Assembly (NCBI RefSeq): GCF_023920225.1
Contig: NZ_CP092587.1
Coordinates: 2,108,001-2,172,000, forward strand
Reading direction: 5' to 3'
Origin: Vibrio gazogenes
GTDB lineage: Bacteria; Pseudomonadota; Gammaproteobacteria; Enterobacterales; Vibrionaceae
Length of the DNA stretch: 64,000 nt
In this document: positions 1 through 10,296 of the stretch, piece after piece
Layout of the letters: each line of letters opens with the position of its first letter
How positions within the stretch are numbered: position 1 is the first letter of the stretch
Notes under the pieces: generated by a model
Seen by the model: only the letters and a program-made list of their open reading frames with translations
The model's database searches: none
What the model was told of the DNA's origin: nothing
Position numbers and translations under genes: made by a program

Positions 1-1
1 A

Positions 2-1123
2 CCGGTCGATCCCCCGACGTTTGACAGTCCCGAAGAAGCAGCGGCTGTCTCCCTGATTACACTGGCAAATGAACGCTCGGCCGATGACATTTCGTTTACC
101 AGAGAGCTCATCAAAGCCCTGAATGACGAGGAAAGTCAGAACGCGCAACTTCTGCTAAATCAAATGACCAAATATAAAGCAACGCAGAAGATGCTTTCAT
201 ATTCAGGGATTCCCAATAAGATTGTCGGTGTCCTGCAACTGGAAGATGGCCGTCGTCGTCAGAGTATAGAGCCGATGAATGAAGTCTGGGACGGGGAACG
301 TTGGATCGTCTTTAATCCGGACACAGGCAAACAGGCAAACCATCCGAACTTGTTGGTATGGGATGAATCCAATGTCTCTTTGCTTGATGTGATCGGCGGA
401 AAAAACAGCCGGGTACAATTCAGCATGATTTCCCGCGAGGTTTCACCGCAGGAAGCGACCAACAGTAAAGTCAATGCAGATGGATTGCTTAATCTATCGA
501 TTCATAGCCTACCGTTAGAAGAACAAGCGATGTTTAAAACCATCATGTTAATTCCTATCGGTGCCCTGATTGTGGTATTTCTTCGCGTCATTATCGGACT
601 CAAGACCTCCGGGACTTTTATGCCGGTTCTTATCGCTGTGGCATTTGTTCAGACGCAATTGCTCACAGGTATTATCGGTTTTCTATTGATTGTGGGTACG
701 GGGCTATTTATCCGCAGTTACCTGTCCAAACTGAACCTGTTACTTGTCGCCCGAATATCGGCCGTCATCATCGCTGTGATTCTGATGATCTCGCTCTTTA
801 CAGTCCTCTCTTTCCGGCTGGGGATTACCGAAGGACTCACGATTACATTCTTCCCGATGATTATTCTTTCATGGACCATTGAACGGATGTCGATTCTCTG
901 GGAAGAAGATGGTGCCAAAGAAGTCTTCCTGCAAGGCGGAGGGTCGCTGTTTACAGCCATTCTTGTTTATCTGGGAATGACAAATCCATATGTTCAGCAT
1001 CTCACATTTAATTTTATCGGATTACAGTTGATTGTGTTGGCGCTCATTCTGTTACTGGGAACTTATACCGGCTATCGTGTCAGCGAGTTAAAGCGCTTTA
1101 AACCTCTGGTAGATGAACTATGA
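2..1123 (+). CDS. Inactive transglutaminase / 7TM membrane protein, C-terminal part (5' truncated by window edge)
   Basis: The reading frame is open from the first bases of the window, so the true start lies upstream and about 373 C-terminal residues are seen. The first part is soluble, with a short segment (VWDGERWIVFNPDTGK) that resembles the end of a degenerate transglutaminase-like domain. The second half is a run of about seven hydrophobic helices beginning at LIPIGALIVVF. This architecture matches the family of inactive transglutaminases fused to a 7TM module. These are normally encoded next to a RimK-like ATP-grasp ligase, as here: the TGA overlaps the ATG of the next gene (ATGA). By family context it is an inner-membrane partner of that ligase. 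The substrate is unknown; links to osmotolerance in other bacteria are recalled, not shown here. Confidence 0.8.
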   Translation, partial: PVDPPTFDSPEEAAAVSLITLANERSADDISFTRELIKALNDEESQNAQLLLNQMTKYKATQKMLSYSGIPNKIVGVLQLEDGRRRQSIEPMNEVWDGERWIVFNPDTGKQANHPNLLVWDESNVSLLDVIGGKNSRVQFSMISREVSPQEATNSKVNADGLLNLSIHSLPLEEQAMFKTIMLIPIGALIVVFLRVIIGLKTSGTFMPVLIAVAFVQTQLLTGIIGFLLIVGTGLFIRSYLSKLNLLLVARISAVIIAVILMISLFTVLSFRLGITEGLTITFFPMIILSWTIERMSILWEEDGAKEVFLQGGGSLFTAILVYLGMTNPYVQHLTFNFIGLQLIVLALILLLGTYTGYRVSELKRFKPLVDEL

Positions 1124-2097
1124 TTTTCGAAAAATATACCTCCCCTTTTCGCTTAAGGCATAAGGGGATTCTGGGGATGAACAAGCGTAACCATAGCTAT
1201 ATTGGTCGTTATAATGATCGCTCTAAATATCCTTTAGTTGATGATAAGCTCCGAACCAAGATCATTGCCGAGAAAGCCGGATGTACCGTGCCCCAGCTTA
1301 TCGGTGTGATCCGTAACCAGTCTGAAGTCAAACAAATTCATCGACTGGTTCAGCAATGGCCAAGTTTTGTGATTAAACCTGCCCGCGGTAGTGGCGGAAA
1401 AGGGATTTTGGTCGTCACTTCCCATCAAGATGGTGTTTATGTCAAACCATCCGGTGCAACATTAAGTGCTGAAGATGTGGAAAGACATGTCAGTAATGCG
1501 CTTGCCGGACTCTTTTCCCTCGGGGGGAAAAATGACGTGGCAATCATCGAAAATCTGATTCAGTTTGACGACTGTTTCGACGGCTTCAGTTATGAAGGTG
1601 TACCGGATGTCCGAGTCATTGTGTTCAAAGGCTACCCTGTCATGTGCATGATGCGTCTTTCCACGCGGGCATCGGACGGAAAAGCAAACTTGCATCAGGG
1701 CGCGGTTGGTGTGGGAATTGATATTGCGACCGGTCGCGCGGTACGAGCGGTTCAGTTCGGGCAGCCCGTTACCCATCATCCGGATACAGGGCGAGCATTA
1801 ATTGAATTGGATGTGCCTCACTGGCAACGTCTGCTTGAGCTTGCCGCACGCGCATGGGAAATGACCGGTTTAGGTTATATCGGAACCGATATGGTGCTGG
1901 ATAAAAATAAAGGCCCGATGGTACTGGAGCTCAATGCGCGTCCCGGTCTTGCCATTCAGATCGCAAATGGTGCAGGCTTGCTCCCCAGACTCAGACATAT
2001 CGAACATATTGGCTCACCTGAATTACCATTAACCGCTCAGGAACGTGTTGAATATGCCATGCAGCATTTTGCAGCGGCATCACAACATTTAATTTAA
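1120..2097 (+). CDS. RimK-like ATP-grasp ligase (alpha-L-glutamate ligase-like protein)
   Basis: This 325-residue protein has an ATP-grasp fold. A nucleotide-binding lysine strand and glycine loop (SFVIKPARGSGGKGI) lies at about residues 82-97, and the metal-binding strand MVLELNARPG at about 267-276. Family members catalyse ATP-dependent amide bond formation, often adding glutamate to a peptide or protein. It is coupled by an ATGA overlap to the upstream 7TM inactive transglutaminase, so the two are probably made in fixed ratio and act together. It differs from ribosomal RimK, and no ribosomal target is implied. The acceptor substrate cannot be told from sequence. In many genomes a small aspartyl/zinc protease-like gene belongs to the same neighbourhood; none is present downstream, but one could lie left of the window. 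Confidence 0.85.
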   Translation: MIFEKYTSPFRLRHKGILGMNKRNHSYIGRYNDRSKYPLVDDKLRTKIIAEKAGCTVPQLIGVIRNQSEVKQIHRLVQQWPSFVIKPARGSGGKGILVVTSHQDGVYVKPSGATLSAEDVERHVSNALAGLFSLGGKNDVAIIENLIQFDDCFDGFSYEGVPDVRVIVFKGYPVMCMMRLSTRASDGKANLHQGAVGVGIDIATGRAVRAVQFGQPVTHHPDTGRALIELDVPHWQRLLELAARAWEMTGLGYIGTDMVLDKNKGPMVLELNARPGLAIQIANGAGLLPRLRHIEHIGSPELPLTAQERVEYAMQHFAAASQHLI

Positions 2098-2114
2098 TTC
2101 AATAAATCGGCCAC

Positions 2115-2180
2115 CGCCCCCTGCCCTTTCTGCATACCTATCGTGATAGAAAGCTCGAACCGAGATAGCATCAGGGGGCG
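2115..2180. repeat. Nested inverted repeat in the intergenic region after the ATP-grasp gene
   Basis: A perfect 9-bp inverted repeat (CGCCCCCTG at 2115-2123, CAGGGGGCG at 2172-2180) encloses two further small hairpins: CTTTCT/AGAAAG at 2126-2131 and 2148-2153, and CTCG/CGAG at 2154-2157 and 2161-2164. A competing CTATC/GATAG lies at 2138-2149. The folded form would look like a branched RNA or cruciform. No T-run follows, so it is not a classical intrinsic terminator, although it could stall transcription or protect a 3' end. The rest of the 2098-2296 gap shows nothing further. Confidence 0.5.
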
Positions 2181-2296
2181 TACGACATCTATCTTCATAG
2201 GTTGCCGATCTTTTCACCTCACTTTGTCATGATTTTTACATTCGATTGCTAGTCTGATTGCATGTCGTTATCCATGATGGAGCTATGTGACAGACT

Positions 2297-3265
2297 ATGA
2301 ATATGAAAAAGAAAATATCCGTGATCATTCCCTGTTTCAATGAAAGTGAAGTGATTGATTTCACGGTCAAAGAGCTAATTTCCGTCACCAATGCAATTCC
2401 CGACTACCGTTTTGAGTTAATTTTTGTCAATGATGGCAGCTCGGATAACACTGAACAACAATTACTGGCGCATAGCCGTCGATATCACCAGGTGAGCCTG
2501 CTCTCTCTTTCACGTAATTTCGGCCACCAGCAAGCCGTGACCGCAGGACTGGATGCCAGCAGCGGAGATGCCGTGGTGTTAATTGATGCCGATTTACAGG
2601 ATCCACCGAAACTCATCGAGCAGATGATCGCCAAATGGGAAGAGGGTTATGATGTGGTCTACGGTACTCGTGATCATCGGGCAGGTGAATCCGCCTTTAA
2701 ACTTGCTTCAGCCAAGTTGTTCTACCGGATGCTCAACCGCCTGTCAGAAGTCCCGATTCCATTAGATACCGGCGATTTTCGGCTCATGGACAGGCAAGTT
2801 GTTGATCAACTGACAGCCATGCCGGAAAAAGCACGCTTTATCCGCGGCATGGTCAGTTGGATAGGCTTCAACCAAACGTCGATTCTTTATGAACGCTCAC
2901 CTCGCTTTGCCGGAGAGTCAAAATATCCATTGCGTAAAATGCTCAAATTCGCATTGGATGGCATTCTTTCCTTTTCTGTAAAACCCCTGAAATTATCTAT
3001 CATGATGGGCTTTCTGTGCTCCGGTGTTGCCTTTGCAATGCTGATATACTCGATTTATGTTCGGATGATGACCGACCACTGGGTTTCCGGCTGGACATCG
3101 TTATTCGTCGCGATCTTGTTTATTGGTGGTGTACAGTTAATCTCAATTGGCATCCTCGGTGAATATATCGCTCGTATCTACAATGAATCGAAAGGTCGCC
3201 CGCTTTATATCCTGAAAAAAGGAAGAGCTCTTGAATCTACCAAGAAGCATGCCGTGGTTAAATAA
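2297..3265 (+). CDS. GT2 family glycosyltransferase (GtrB / DPM1-like bactoprenol glycosyltransferase)
   Basis: The protein has 322 residues. The N-terminal GT-A domain shows VNDGSSD (44-50) and the metal/nucleotide-sugar motif DADLQDPP (97-104). Two C-terminal transmembrane helices lie at about 233-255 and 268-290. This is the arrangement of GtrB-type enzymes, which move a sugar from a nucleotide donor to undecaprenyl phosphate on the cytoplasmic face of the inner membrane. The next two genes encode a GtrA-type flippase and a large polytopic transferase, completing a Gtr cassette. The start is the ATG preceding a second in-frame ATG two codons later; a GGAG lies about 15 nt upstream, so the exact start is not certain. 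The sugar donated is unknown. Confidence 0.85.
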   Translation: MNMKKKISVIIPCFNESEVIDFTVKELISVTNAIPDYRFELIFVNDGSSDNTEQQLLAHSRRYHQVSLLSLSRNFGHQQAVTAGLDASSGDAVVLIDADLQDPPKLIEQMIAKWEEGYDVVYGTRDHRAGESAFKLASAKLFYRMLNRLSEVPIPLDTGDFRLMDRQVVDQLTAMPEKARFIRGMVSWIGFNQTSILYERSPRFAGESKYPLRKMLKFALDGILSFSVKPLKLSIMMGFLCSGVAFAMLIYSIYVRMMTDHWVSGWTSLFVAILFIGGVQLISIGILGEYIARIYNESKGRPLYILKKGRALESTKKHAVVK

Positions 3266-3659
3266 TCGGATTCACCCCGAATTCCGGCAGACGCTCCGCT
3301 TTGCATTGGTCGGCGTATTGAATACCGGGGCGAGTTATATCCTATTCGTCCTTCTATACCAGCTACTCGGTTATTATATTGCTGCATCGGTTCTGGCTTA
3401 TCTGGGCGGGATGCTGATCAGTTTCATGCTTAACCGAGGCTTTGTATTCAAAAGTACCGCGAGGCGCGGTCAGTTACTGCCGTTCTGTCTGGTCAATCTA
3501 TCATCACTCGCCTGTAGTACCGGTATGTTGTATCTGTTCGTCGAACAACTCGCGATGTTCGTTTATTTTGCACAGGTTATTGCTATCGGTGTTTCAATGA
3601 CCATCAACTACCTTGGTTATCGCACCGTGTTTTCTTCTCGGAGGACAAATGATAAATAA
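3231..3659 (+). CDS. GtrA family lipid-linked sugar flippase
   Basis: A small 142-residue protein with four predicted membrane helices and the GtrA hallmarks: RFALVGVLNTGASYILF near the N-terminus, and LGGMLISFMLNRGFVFK in the middle. GtrA proteins are thought to flip undecaprenyl-phosphate-linked sugars to the periplasmic side. The gene overlaps the end of the GT2 gene by 35 bp. TTG at 3231 was chosen because AAAGGAAGAG sits just upstream at a good distance; an ATG at 3249 has no comparable site and would shorten the protein by six residues. Its stop lies inside the start of the next gene, so translation of the three genes is probably coupled. Confidence 0.8.
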   Translation: MNLPRSMPWLNNRIHPEFRQTLRFALVGVLNTGASYILFVLLYQLLGYYIAASVLAYLGGMLISFMLNRGFVFKSTARRGQLLPFCLVNLSSLACSTGMLYLFVEQLAMFVYFAQVIAIGVSMTINYLGYRTVFSSRRTNDK

Positions 3660-5028
3660 TCATGCTTCATCCCCCTCAATGCCATACAATCCGTTCGATA
3701 CCGTCTCACTGCTAAAATGGGGTATTTTGGCATTTGGTCTGATATGGACAGTATTCAATTTACATGAATCGATGTTAGAAAATGTGGCACATGATGCGCT
3801 GCCTTACATGGACAGTTATGTGTCTAAATTTGTCTCTGAAGGGCGTTGGGTTAATTTTGCTTTATTCGACACGTTGCGCCTTGTTCCTGCCGTGGTTGCC
3901 GGTACTTTATGTAATGTGTTTATTTTCATTTTTGGCTATCAAGTCGCCATGGGCGTCAGGAAAGATCGCTGGCTCGCCTGCTGCTTTGCACTGCTGATGA
4001 TCAATGTTCCCTATTTTACCATGTTGTTCAAATGGCCGATGACACTGATCCCCGGTACTTTGATGCTGGCGTTGTTCAGTTGCATCAAAGACCGCTATTC
4101 ACGCCCGGTGATCTTACTCACTTCAGGTATCTTGTTGTTTGCAACCTATCCTGCATTCTACTTCTTAATGCCTTTACTCTTTATCCGTCAGTTGAATGAA
4201 GAAAACTTCCGCAGTCTGCTGCAATTTCTGTGTCTCTGGATTGTCGGTTACGTCCTCGGCTACGCTGTCGCAAATTTAAGTGTTTATAGCTATACCTTGC
4301 TCCAGAACGGCACCGGTCACTTTATTGAGTTTGTGTCGTGGCGAAAATCAACCCCATCAACGGATATCAGCGGTATTATCGCCAATATCGCGAAAAGTGC
4401 GGGAAATTTTGAACGCAATGCCCGTTATCTGGCAGCGTTGAGTCCGTTGTTCTATATCCCGGCCGCCATCACCTTGATCTGGGCACTCAAGCATCATCTC
4501 AAATACACGCTGGTGGCTTTGCTGGTGGTCTTTTCCATCTATGCCAGCGTGATTCCTCTGGGCGTGAAAGTACCGCTCCGCTCCGGGGTTACCCTACCAC
4601 TGGGGATGGCGATGCTGATCTTGTTGGTGCCTCACTTCTGGTGGAGAGCCCTGTTGTGGGTGACATTATTTGTCCCGTTTGCCTGGCAGATGCATCAATA
4701 CAACTATGGCTACAACGAAAAAAGAATTCTGTTTGCTGAAATGGTGACAGAGCATGATGTCCACAATTATCTGCAACAACCGCAGCAATTCAGAAAAATC
4801 ATTGTCAGCGTGGATGAAACCAAGACTAGTGCTTACTTCTACAAACTCACCGGTTCTGATGTATTTAAGAACCTGTCCAACCTGAGATTGCACTATATCA
4901 GACCTTATCTGTATCAATACGGCTGGCATGATAAGGACATTATTGTTAAAGATGTCCCGAGAGCACAGGTTCGGGGAGAAGCAACTATTGAAAAGCAAGG
5001 TGATCAATTATTGGTCTCTATCGATTAA
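3649..5028 (+). CDS. Polytopic glucosyltransferase-domain protein (GtrII / Gtr type-specific transferase-like)
   Basis: A 459-residue membrane protein with around ten hydrophobic segments and a periplasmic-looking C-terminal tail of about 100 residues. Near the N-terminus is DALPYMDSYVSKFVSEGRWV, resembling the acidic-rich loop and GRW motif of the GtrII-like family. These enzymes take a sugar from undecaprenyl phosphate on the outer face of the inner membrane and attach it to a glycan such as O-antigen. The start is ATG 3649, preceded by GGAGG; an upstream GTG in frame (3613) lacks such a site. It overlaps the flippase gene by 11 bp. It is the variable, specificity-determining member of the cassette; acceptor and sugar are unknown. 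Confidence 0.75.
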   Translation: MINNHASSPSMPYNPFDTVSLLKWGILAFGLIWTVFNLHESMLENVAHDALPYMDSYVSKFVSEGRWVNFALFDTLRLVPAVVAGTLCNVFIFIFGYQVAMGVRKDRWLACCFALLMINVPYFTMLFKWPMTLIPGTLMLALFSCIKDRYSRPVILLTSGILLFATYPAFYFLMPLLFIRQLNEENFRSLLQFLCLWIVGYVLGYAVANLSVYSYTLLQNGTGHFIEFVSWRKSTPSTDISGIIANIAKSAGNFERNARYLAALSPLFYIPAAITLIWALKHHLKYTLVALLVVFSIYASVIPLGVKVPLRSGVTLPLGMAMLILLVPHFWWRALLWVTLFVPFAWQMHQYNYGYNEKRILFAEMVTEHDVHNYLQQPQQFRKIIVSVDETKTSAYFYKLTGSDVFKNLSNLRLHYIRPYLYQYGWHDKDIIVKDVPRAQVRGEATIEKQGDQLLVSID

Positions 5029-5052
5029 ATCGATATATCGTCATCTCAAACG

Positions 5053-5082
5053 AAAAAACCATCTGTTTTCAGATGGTTTTTT
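5053..5082. terminator. Bidirectional intrinsic terminator between the gtr cassette and mukB
   Basis: The stem CCATCTG / CAGATGG (5059-5065, 5070-5076) with a TTTT loop is flanked by an A-run on the left and a T-run on the right. It can stop transcription in both directions between the convergent genes. Confidence 0.85.
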
Positions 5083-5113
5083 ATTATTTGACCAATAATA
5101 AATTCAGCGAACC

Positions 5114-8100
5114 TCAGGATGCTTCTGCCGTCAGATCACCAGATTCAGGCGCATGATTCTGGCCGAATCCACGCAAACCAACGACATGAACGTGTTCATG
5201 GTTTTTGTGAATTTTCCGCACTAATTTATAGGTGGTGCCTTTTTCCGGGCTGATATTTTCCGGTGCGGCAATCAACAATTGCATATCTAACCGATCACAC
5301 AACTCAAATAGTGTTGAAATCGATTTGCCATCAAGACGCGCAGCCTCATCGAGGAATAAGAGACGACATGGGACGATATCTTTACTGCGCAATCGACGGG
5401 ATTCTTCCTCCCAGCTCTGCACGACCATCAACAGAATCGACTGACCGGTCCCGATCGCTTCTCCTGTCGAGAGCGCACCAGATTCCGCCTGTAACCAACC
5501 ATCAGCGCCTCGGTTTACTTCAACATTCAGTTCCAGATAGTTCCGGTAGTCAAGTAACTCTTCCCCTAAAACCTGAGGAGAACGCTGCCCCATATCAATA
5601 TGCGGATTGACCCGTTGGAATAATTTCGCCATCGATTCTGAGAACGTATAACGCGGACTGTTGAACAAATCTTGATGCTGCGCTTGTTGTTCCGATAACC
5701 CGGTCAGTAACATTTCATGACTTTCACGGACTTTGACATTCAAACGCACGCCATTCACCTGACCAAAATGGATATTGGACAAACCTTGGTTCAGCATCCG
5801 AATCCGGTTCTGCTCACGTTGAATGGTCTTGAGAATAATGCTGGCAACCGACTCAGAACTGATTGCCAAACGCGATTCTCGCTGGGTCAACTCTTCCGTC
5901 AACCGGCCAAGCTCCACTTCCATTTCTTCAATCGCTTCAACCGGATCATCGGTACGAATAATATCCTGACGAATCCGTTCACGCAGATGCTGATACACTT
6001 CGATATAAAAGAGCACCTTACGTTCCGGTCTGGCATTATCCTCAGACTGACGTAAAGCGTCTCTCAGCGTATCATTATCGGCAACCGCCAGACGCAGAGA
6101 ACCTAATGCCTTATCGGACATGGAACGCAGTTCACCGGCTGACAAATAAGCCAGTTCCCGTCGATGTAAACGTCGCTCAACATCATGCTCCCGTGCCAGT
6201 CTCAGCACCGAGCACCATCCGGCTTTGGCATTCACAATAAACGTTCTGAGCTCACGATACTCTTTCTCAACCTTCTTCAGTTGCCGGCTCAGCGATGCCA
6301 TCTCCATTTCGGTCGATGTCCGCGTTCTCTCCAATTCACTCTGTCGTTGCCGAGAAACATGTAAACGCTCATAAAGCTCATTTTTACGGCTTTCTGCGCG
6401 TTCCAGTGCGCTCGCATCGGTATGTACACCCAACTCTTGTAACTCTTGCTCAAACTCCCGCACGGTTTCGAGTTTTGACTGATGCGCACTCTTGAGTGAG
6501 GCCAGTACTTGGTTGTACTGACTGACCTGACCCTGCCGCTGTTTCAGCGTTTCTCTTGCCACGCCGCGCTGTGACTCGGCAAGTTGTAATTTTTCTTTCA
6601 GCTGTTCACTCAGAGCATCGCCCTGATTGACCAATGCTACGGCATCGGAATACTGTAGATGATGGCGACGCTCAATCAGATCTGAGATCGCAAAGATTTG
6701 AGTTTTCACCTGCTGCAACCGTTGATCAGCCTCATGATACTCACTTTCCAGTGCATCAAACTGCTCCGGATCGTTTTCGAGGGCATTGATACAATGACTC
6801 AATTGCTCAATAGTCGTACCGTGTTGCGTTAAAAAGTGTTTGGCCTCGTCCAGCTCCGCAAGTCTTTCTTCAATCTCACTGGCTTGATCCTGTAATGTGT
6901 CATCAGCCAATAAGTGAACAAATGGGGCAACCTTTTCAAGACTTGATAATGCATTTTTACTCTGCTGTTGTCGCGTCTGTAACTGTTGTTCCTGATGTGC
7001 CAACTCAGTCAAAGAACGACCAAACTGATTTAACTGTTCACGGCACGTCTGAAGTGCCTGTTCCGGATCGGCTTCAAACACGGTTGTCATATGAGAAGCA
7101 ACAAAAGTCTGATAGGCCTGATACAAACGTTGGCTCTTTTGAGCATCAAATGACGCTTTGGCGTGCAACTCAACAATATCATCTCGCTGCGCCCGCAGTT
7201 GTTCCAATCGCTGCTCTCTTGCAGCCCGGCCAAATAAAGGAATCTCAGGGAAACGGGAATAACGAATCTGACGGTCATTCAGACGAACACATACTGCACC
7301 TTCAAGTTCATCGGCATCAAATGAACTGTCATCAAAAGCATCGACATCCCCTTCAATGATGTATACATCTTCAGGACAATCATCCAACTCGGCTAAACGC
7401 GCCTGAATTTCTGACAAATCAGAAACGACGATAGCGTGTCTGGCAGGACCGTACATCGCACTAAAATAAGGTGCGTCTTCCAGCGTAATATCATCATAAA
7501 TTTCAGATAACAACATGCCGCCTAATGAGTCGGCCAGCGATTTTAACCGGGCATCATTGGCTCCTCCGGGAGAAGCCAGACGTTCAATGTCTTGTTCAAG
7601 ATTGTGACGCTGTAATGCTAATTTTTCTTTCTCTGATGTCTGCTGTTTTTCTCGTTCCAGCGTATGCTGCATATGAGAAAATACGGCCTGTGAATTTTCC
7701 AGCGCTTCGCCGCTCTGTGCTCGCAAATCATCCAACGCATTACGCGCAACAATCCATTGTGGTGCAATCTGTTCTAATCGCTGAATTTGCGCTCGGACAT
7801 CTTCTTGATTACGGCGTAAATCACTGCGTGATTCCCGCAGTGCGATCAACTCTTCTTCGACAACATCCAGCACTTCTTGATGCTTCTCACGCGCTTCATC
7901 AATCGCGGATTCATCCTCAAGACTTTCCCGATGTTCCTGTTGGTAGGACTCTGCCAGTGCGACGATATGGTTCTGCCGCTCTAACTGACGAGAAACTTCA
8001 CTTTGACGGGTGTACCACTGGTTTTCCTGAGCAATCAATTGGTTGCACTGTCGCGATTTTTCAATCAGTGACACACCGTGCTCATGGGCGGTTTGGCGAG

Positions 8101-9568
8101 TTACATCACCGAGTACGGATTGAACTAACTGAAATGCCTGCTCAAACTGAGATGCGACAGCAGCCGACATATCCAAACGATGTTTCAGTTGCAAAACTCG
8201 CTCGGTCATCTCGTGTTGTGACTGGTTCAACGTCTGAATTTTCTGCGATGCATTTTCAGCCGTCAGACTTTCATCATCCAGTGCTGTTTTCGCTTTTTCG
8301 AGTGCCTGAACCGCTTGCTGATACTGGAGTGCTCTGGTTTGTTGAACATCCAGTGCCTGCTGATAATCAGCCAGTTGCGACTTCAGACTATCGACTTCAT
8401 CTTCTAGAATCGTGGCATTGTACTCTGCTTCATGCGTCTGTTCCTGAGCCTCCTCAACCACCATCAGTTGTTCTTCTAGCCGTTCATTCAGCTCTTCCAA
8501 ATCGTCTCGGTAACGCTCAATTTTTTCCTTTTGACGCAAAGCGTTATGAACCAATTGCAAATAATCAGATGCACTTTGGTGATCTTGTTCCAATGCCGAT
8601 TCATGCGCTGTCAGTTCATCCAGTTCCTCTTTCACACGTGTGAGCAACTCACTTTGCGTGACTAAGGTTTGCTGCGCTCCAAACAAGGTCTGGCGGAATG
8701 TTAGGGCCTGTTCAACTTTACTACGGCGCTCATTCGCATGACGCATGTAATCAGACGCAACATAGTTGGTCGATTCAGTAATCAGGTGTTTGAACAAATC
8801 CCGATCCGCTTGGGTGGTTTTGATCGCTTCAAGCGTCATCCGGTTTTCCCGAAGAGCTGCTTCCATATCCTGAAACGCTTTTTTCACACCACCATTTTGC
8901 GGTAATAAATAGTCCCGCAACGAGCGCGTTATCGCACTGGAAATCCCGCCATACAAGGATGCTTCAATCAAACGATAGAATTTGGAACGATCACTGCTCG
9001 AACGCATTTTCTTCGGGATAACGCCAAATTCAAACATCTGGGTGTGATAATCCACCACTGAGCTAAATGTTTTGAACTGCGTCCCTTCCAAACCTGCAAC
9101 AGCATCTTTGACTTCACTGACGGCCCTAACCCGCGCCTGTTGATCGGAGAGTGTTTCAATCAAAATATCAGTGGGCCGGATATGGCTGGGGATTCCCTGC
9201 ACCAGAAACGGTTTAATATCGACTTTTTTATCCCGACCGGCAACCTGTTGTAACCTGACGGCAAACAACACTCTCTGCTTGCGCGAGTTGACCACGTCCA
9301 ACGCTGCATAACAGGTGCCGGGTTGAAGTTTACCGTGTAATCCCTTGTCTCTCGAAGACTGAGAACTACCCGCTTCAGTGGTATTACGAAAATGCAGCAG
9401 GCTTTGATCCGGGATCAGTGCGGTGATAAAGGCCGCCATTGTGGTTGATTTCCCCGCACCATTCCCGCCGGAAAGCGTGGTGACCAAATTATCGATATCA
9501 AATGTACGGGCAAAAAAACCGTTCCAGTTGATCATGGTCAGCGATTGATACTTACCTCTTTCAATCAT
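5114..9568 (-). CDS. mukB: Chromosome partition protein MukB (SMC-like ATPase)
   Basis: MukB is the SMC-like subunit of the MukBEF condensin, which compacts and organises the chromosome. The 1484-residue length is typical. A Walker A motif (GGNGAGKST, residues 34-42) is at the N-terminus. The ABC signature (LSTGEA, about 1366) and Walker B with its catalytic acid (RLLFLDEA, about 1402-1409) are at the C-terminus. Between them lie two very long coiled coils, rich in Q, E and R, separated by a hinge at about 670-790. It is the last gene of cmoM-mukF-mukE-mukB and overlaps mukE by the ATGA junction, as expected for subunits made together. Long antisense frames across it are shadows of its biased codon use. 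Confidence 0.97.
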   Translation of the reverse strand: MIERGKYQSLTMINWNGFFARTFDIDNLVTTLSGGNGAGKSTTMAAFITALIPDQSLLHFRNTTEAGSSQSSRDKGLHGKLQPGTCYAALDVVNSRKQRVLFAVRLQQVAGRDKKVDIKPFLVQGIPSHIRPTDILIETLSDQQARVRAVSEVKDAVAGLEGTQFKTFSSVVDYHTQMFEFGVIPKKMRSSSDRSKFYRLIEASLYGGISSAITRSLRDYLLPQNGGVKKAFQDMEAALRENRMTLEAIKTTQADRDLFKHLITESTNYVASDYMRHANERRSKVEQALTFRQTLFGAQQTLVTQSELLTRVKEELDELTAHESALEQDHQSASDYLQLVHNALRQKEKIERYRDDLEELNERLEEQLMVVEEAQEQTHEAEYNATILEDEVDSLKSQLADYQQALDVQQTRALQYQQAVQALEKAKTALDDESLTAENASQKIQTLNQSQHEMTERVLQLKHRLDMSAAVASQFEQAFQLVQSVLGDVTRQTAHEHGVSLIEKSRQCNQLIAQENQWYTRQSEVSRQLERQNHIVALAESYQQEHRESLEDESAIDEAREKHQEVLDVVEEELIALRESRSDLRRNQEDVRAQIQRLEQIAPQWIVARNALDDLRAQSGEALENSQAVFSHMQHTLEREKQQTSEKEKLALQRHNLEQDIERLASPGGANDARLKSLADSLGGMLLSEIYDDITLEDAPYFSAMYGPARHAIVVSDLSEIQARLAELDDCPEDVYIIEGDVDAFDDSSFDADELEGAVCVRLNDRQIRYSRFPEIPLFGRAAREQRLEQLRAQRDDIVELHAKASFDAQKSQRLYQAYQTFVASHMTTVFEADPEQALQTCREQLNQFGRSLTELAHQEQQLQTRQQQSKNALSSLEKVAPFVHLLADDTLQDQASEIEERLAELDEAKHFLTQHGTTIEQLSHCINALENDPEQFDALESEYHEADQRLQQVKTQIFAISDLIERRHHLQYSDAVALVNQGDALSEQLKEKLQLAESQRGVARETLKQRQGQVSQYNQVLASLKSAHQSKLETVREFEQELQELGVHTDASALERAESRKNELYERLHVSRQRQSELERTRTSTEMEMASLSRQLKKVEKEYRELRTFIVNAKAGWCSVLRLAREHDVERRLHRRELAYLSAGELRSMSDKALGSLRLAVADNDTLRDALRQSEDNARPERKVLFYIEVYQHLRERIRQDIIRTDDPVEAIEEMEVELGRLTEELTQRESRLAISSESVASIILKTIQREQNRIRMLNQGLSNIHFGQVNGVRLNVKVRESHEMLLTGLSEQQAQHQDLFNSPRYTFSESMAKLFQRVNPHIDMGQRSPQVLGEELLDYRNYLELNVEVNRGADGWLQAESGALSTGEAIGTGQSILLMVVQSWEEESRRLRSKDIVPCRLLFLDEAARLDGKSISTLFELCDRLDMQLLIAAPENISPEKGTTYKLVRKIHKNHEHVHVVGLRGFGQNHAPESGDLTAEAS

Positions 9569-10296
9569 GCTTCACCTTCAAATCCTGTTAATGCTTCTGA
9601 TGAGGTCGTTTCTGCTGCCGCCTCATCGATATCTTCCGCCACTTCATGAACGTCTTGGCCTGGAATGACCGCTTCACCGTCACGAATCAATCTCAATTGT
9701 GCTGCTTGCATGTCATCACCGACACGGACATCTGCACCAAAACGGAAGACCGCCTCGGTAATCCGAAACTTTTCACTTTCTCCCAGAACGACCAGCATGC
9801 CCATTCGGCGCAGTTTTCTTAAGGACGTCCTGACTTTTTCAAATAGCTTTTCCCGATCCAGATCCGACCCGCCGGCCCGGAAAGTCACCAACCGCATCAG
9901 CTTCTTCTCATCGACCAGCGTGAGTAACTCTTCATACAATTCCTGATGTGTAAAAATCCCTTCATGGGCCAGTCTTTCAGGACTGAGATATAAAAAGCAA
10001 AGCACCTTGCCGACCAACATATCGAGTTCGGATAACACACTCCGGTTAAGCAATGATGTGGAACGCGGTCTTAAATAGAAGAAACCTTCGGGAGCACGCA
10101 CCAACTCAGTATTATAACGCTGATAAAATTGAGCCAGCTCAGGCTCAAAATCGGACAAAAATGTGTGATTATCCATATCTTCACCGGAAACATGCCTGCC
10201 GGCACGTAATAAACTATCCAGTGCCGGAAATAACGGATTGGAAAGTGCTTTAACCAGTTTCTCTGGCATGTATTCATTCATATCTGTCGATGACAT
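9565..10296 (-). CDS. mukE: Chromosome partition protein MukE
   Basis: MukE (243 residues) is the winged-helix subunit of the MukBEF condensin; it binds MukF and bridges it to the MukB heads. Conserved blocks such as [25 protein letters not shown] and SELDMLVGK match the enterobacterial protein closely. The start was set at the ATG giving MSSTDMNEY, which matches the known N-terminus (MSST) and has AAGGT upstream. A longer frame from 10323 adds nine unlikely residues. The gene overlaps the end of mukF by 23 bp and mukB by 4 bp. The acidic C-terminal tail is normal for the family. Confidence 0.95.
   Translation of the reverse strand: MSSTDMNEYMPEKLVKALSNPLFPALDSLLRAGRHVSGEDMDNHTFLSDFEPELAQFYQRYNTELVRAPEGFFYLRPRSTSLLNRSVLSELDMLVGKVLCFLYLSPERLAHEGIFTHQELYEELLTLVDEKKLMRLVTFRAGGSDLDREKLFEKVRTSLRKLRRMGMLVVLGESEKFRITEAVFRFGADVRVGDDMQAAQLRLIRDGEAVIPGQDVHEVAEDIDEAAAETTSSEALTGFEGEA

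Noticed and set aside
7525..8643. A 372-codon plus-strand reading frame inside mukB
   Set aside because: It lies wholly antisense to a certain gene, has His/Pro/Leu-rich low-quality composition, no RBS and no family match; it is a shadow of the Gln/Glu-rich coiled coil.
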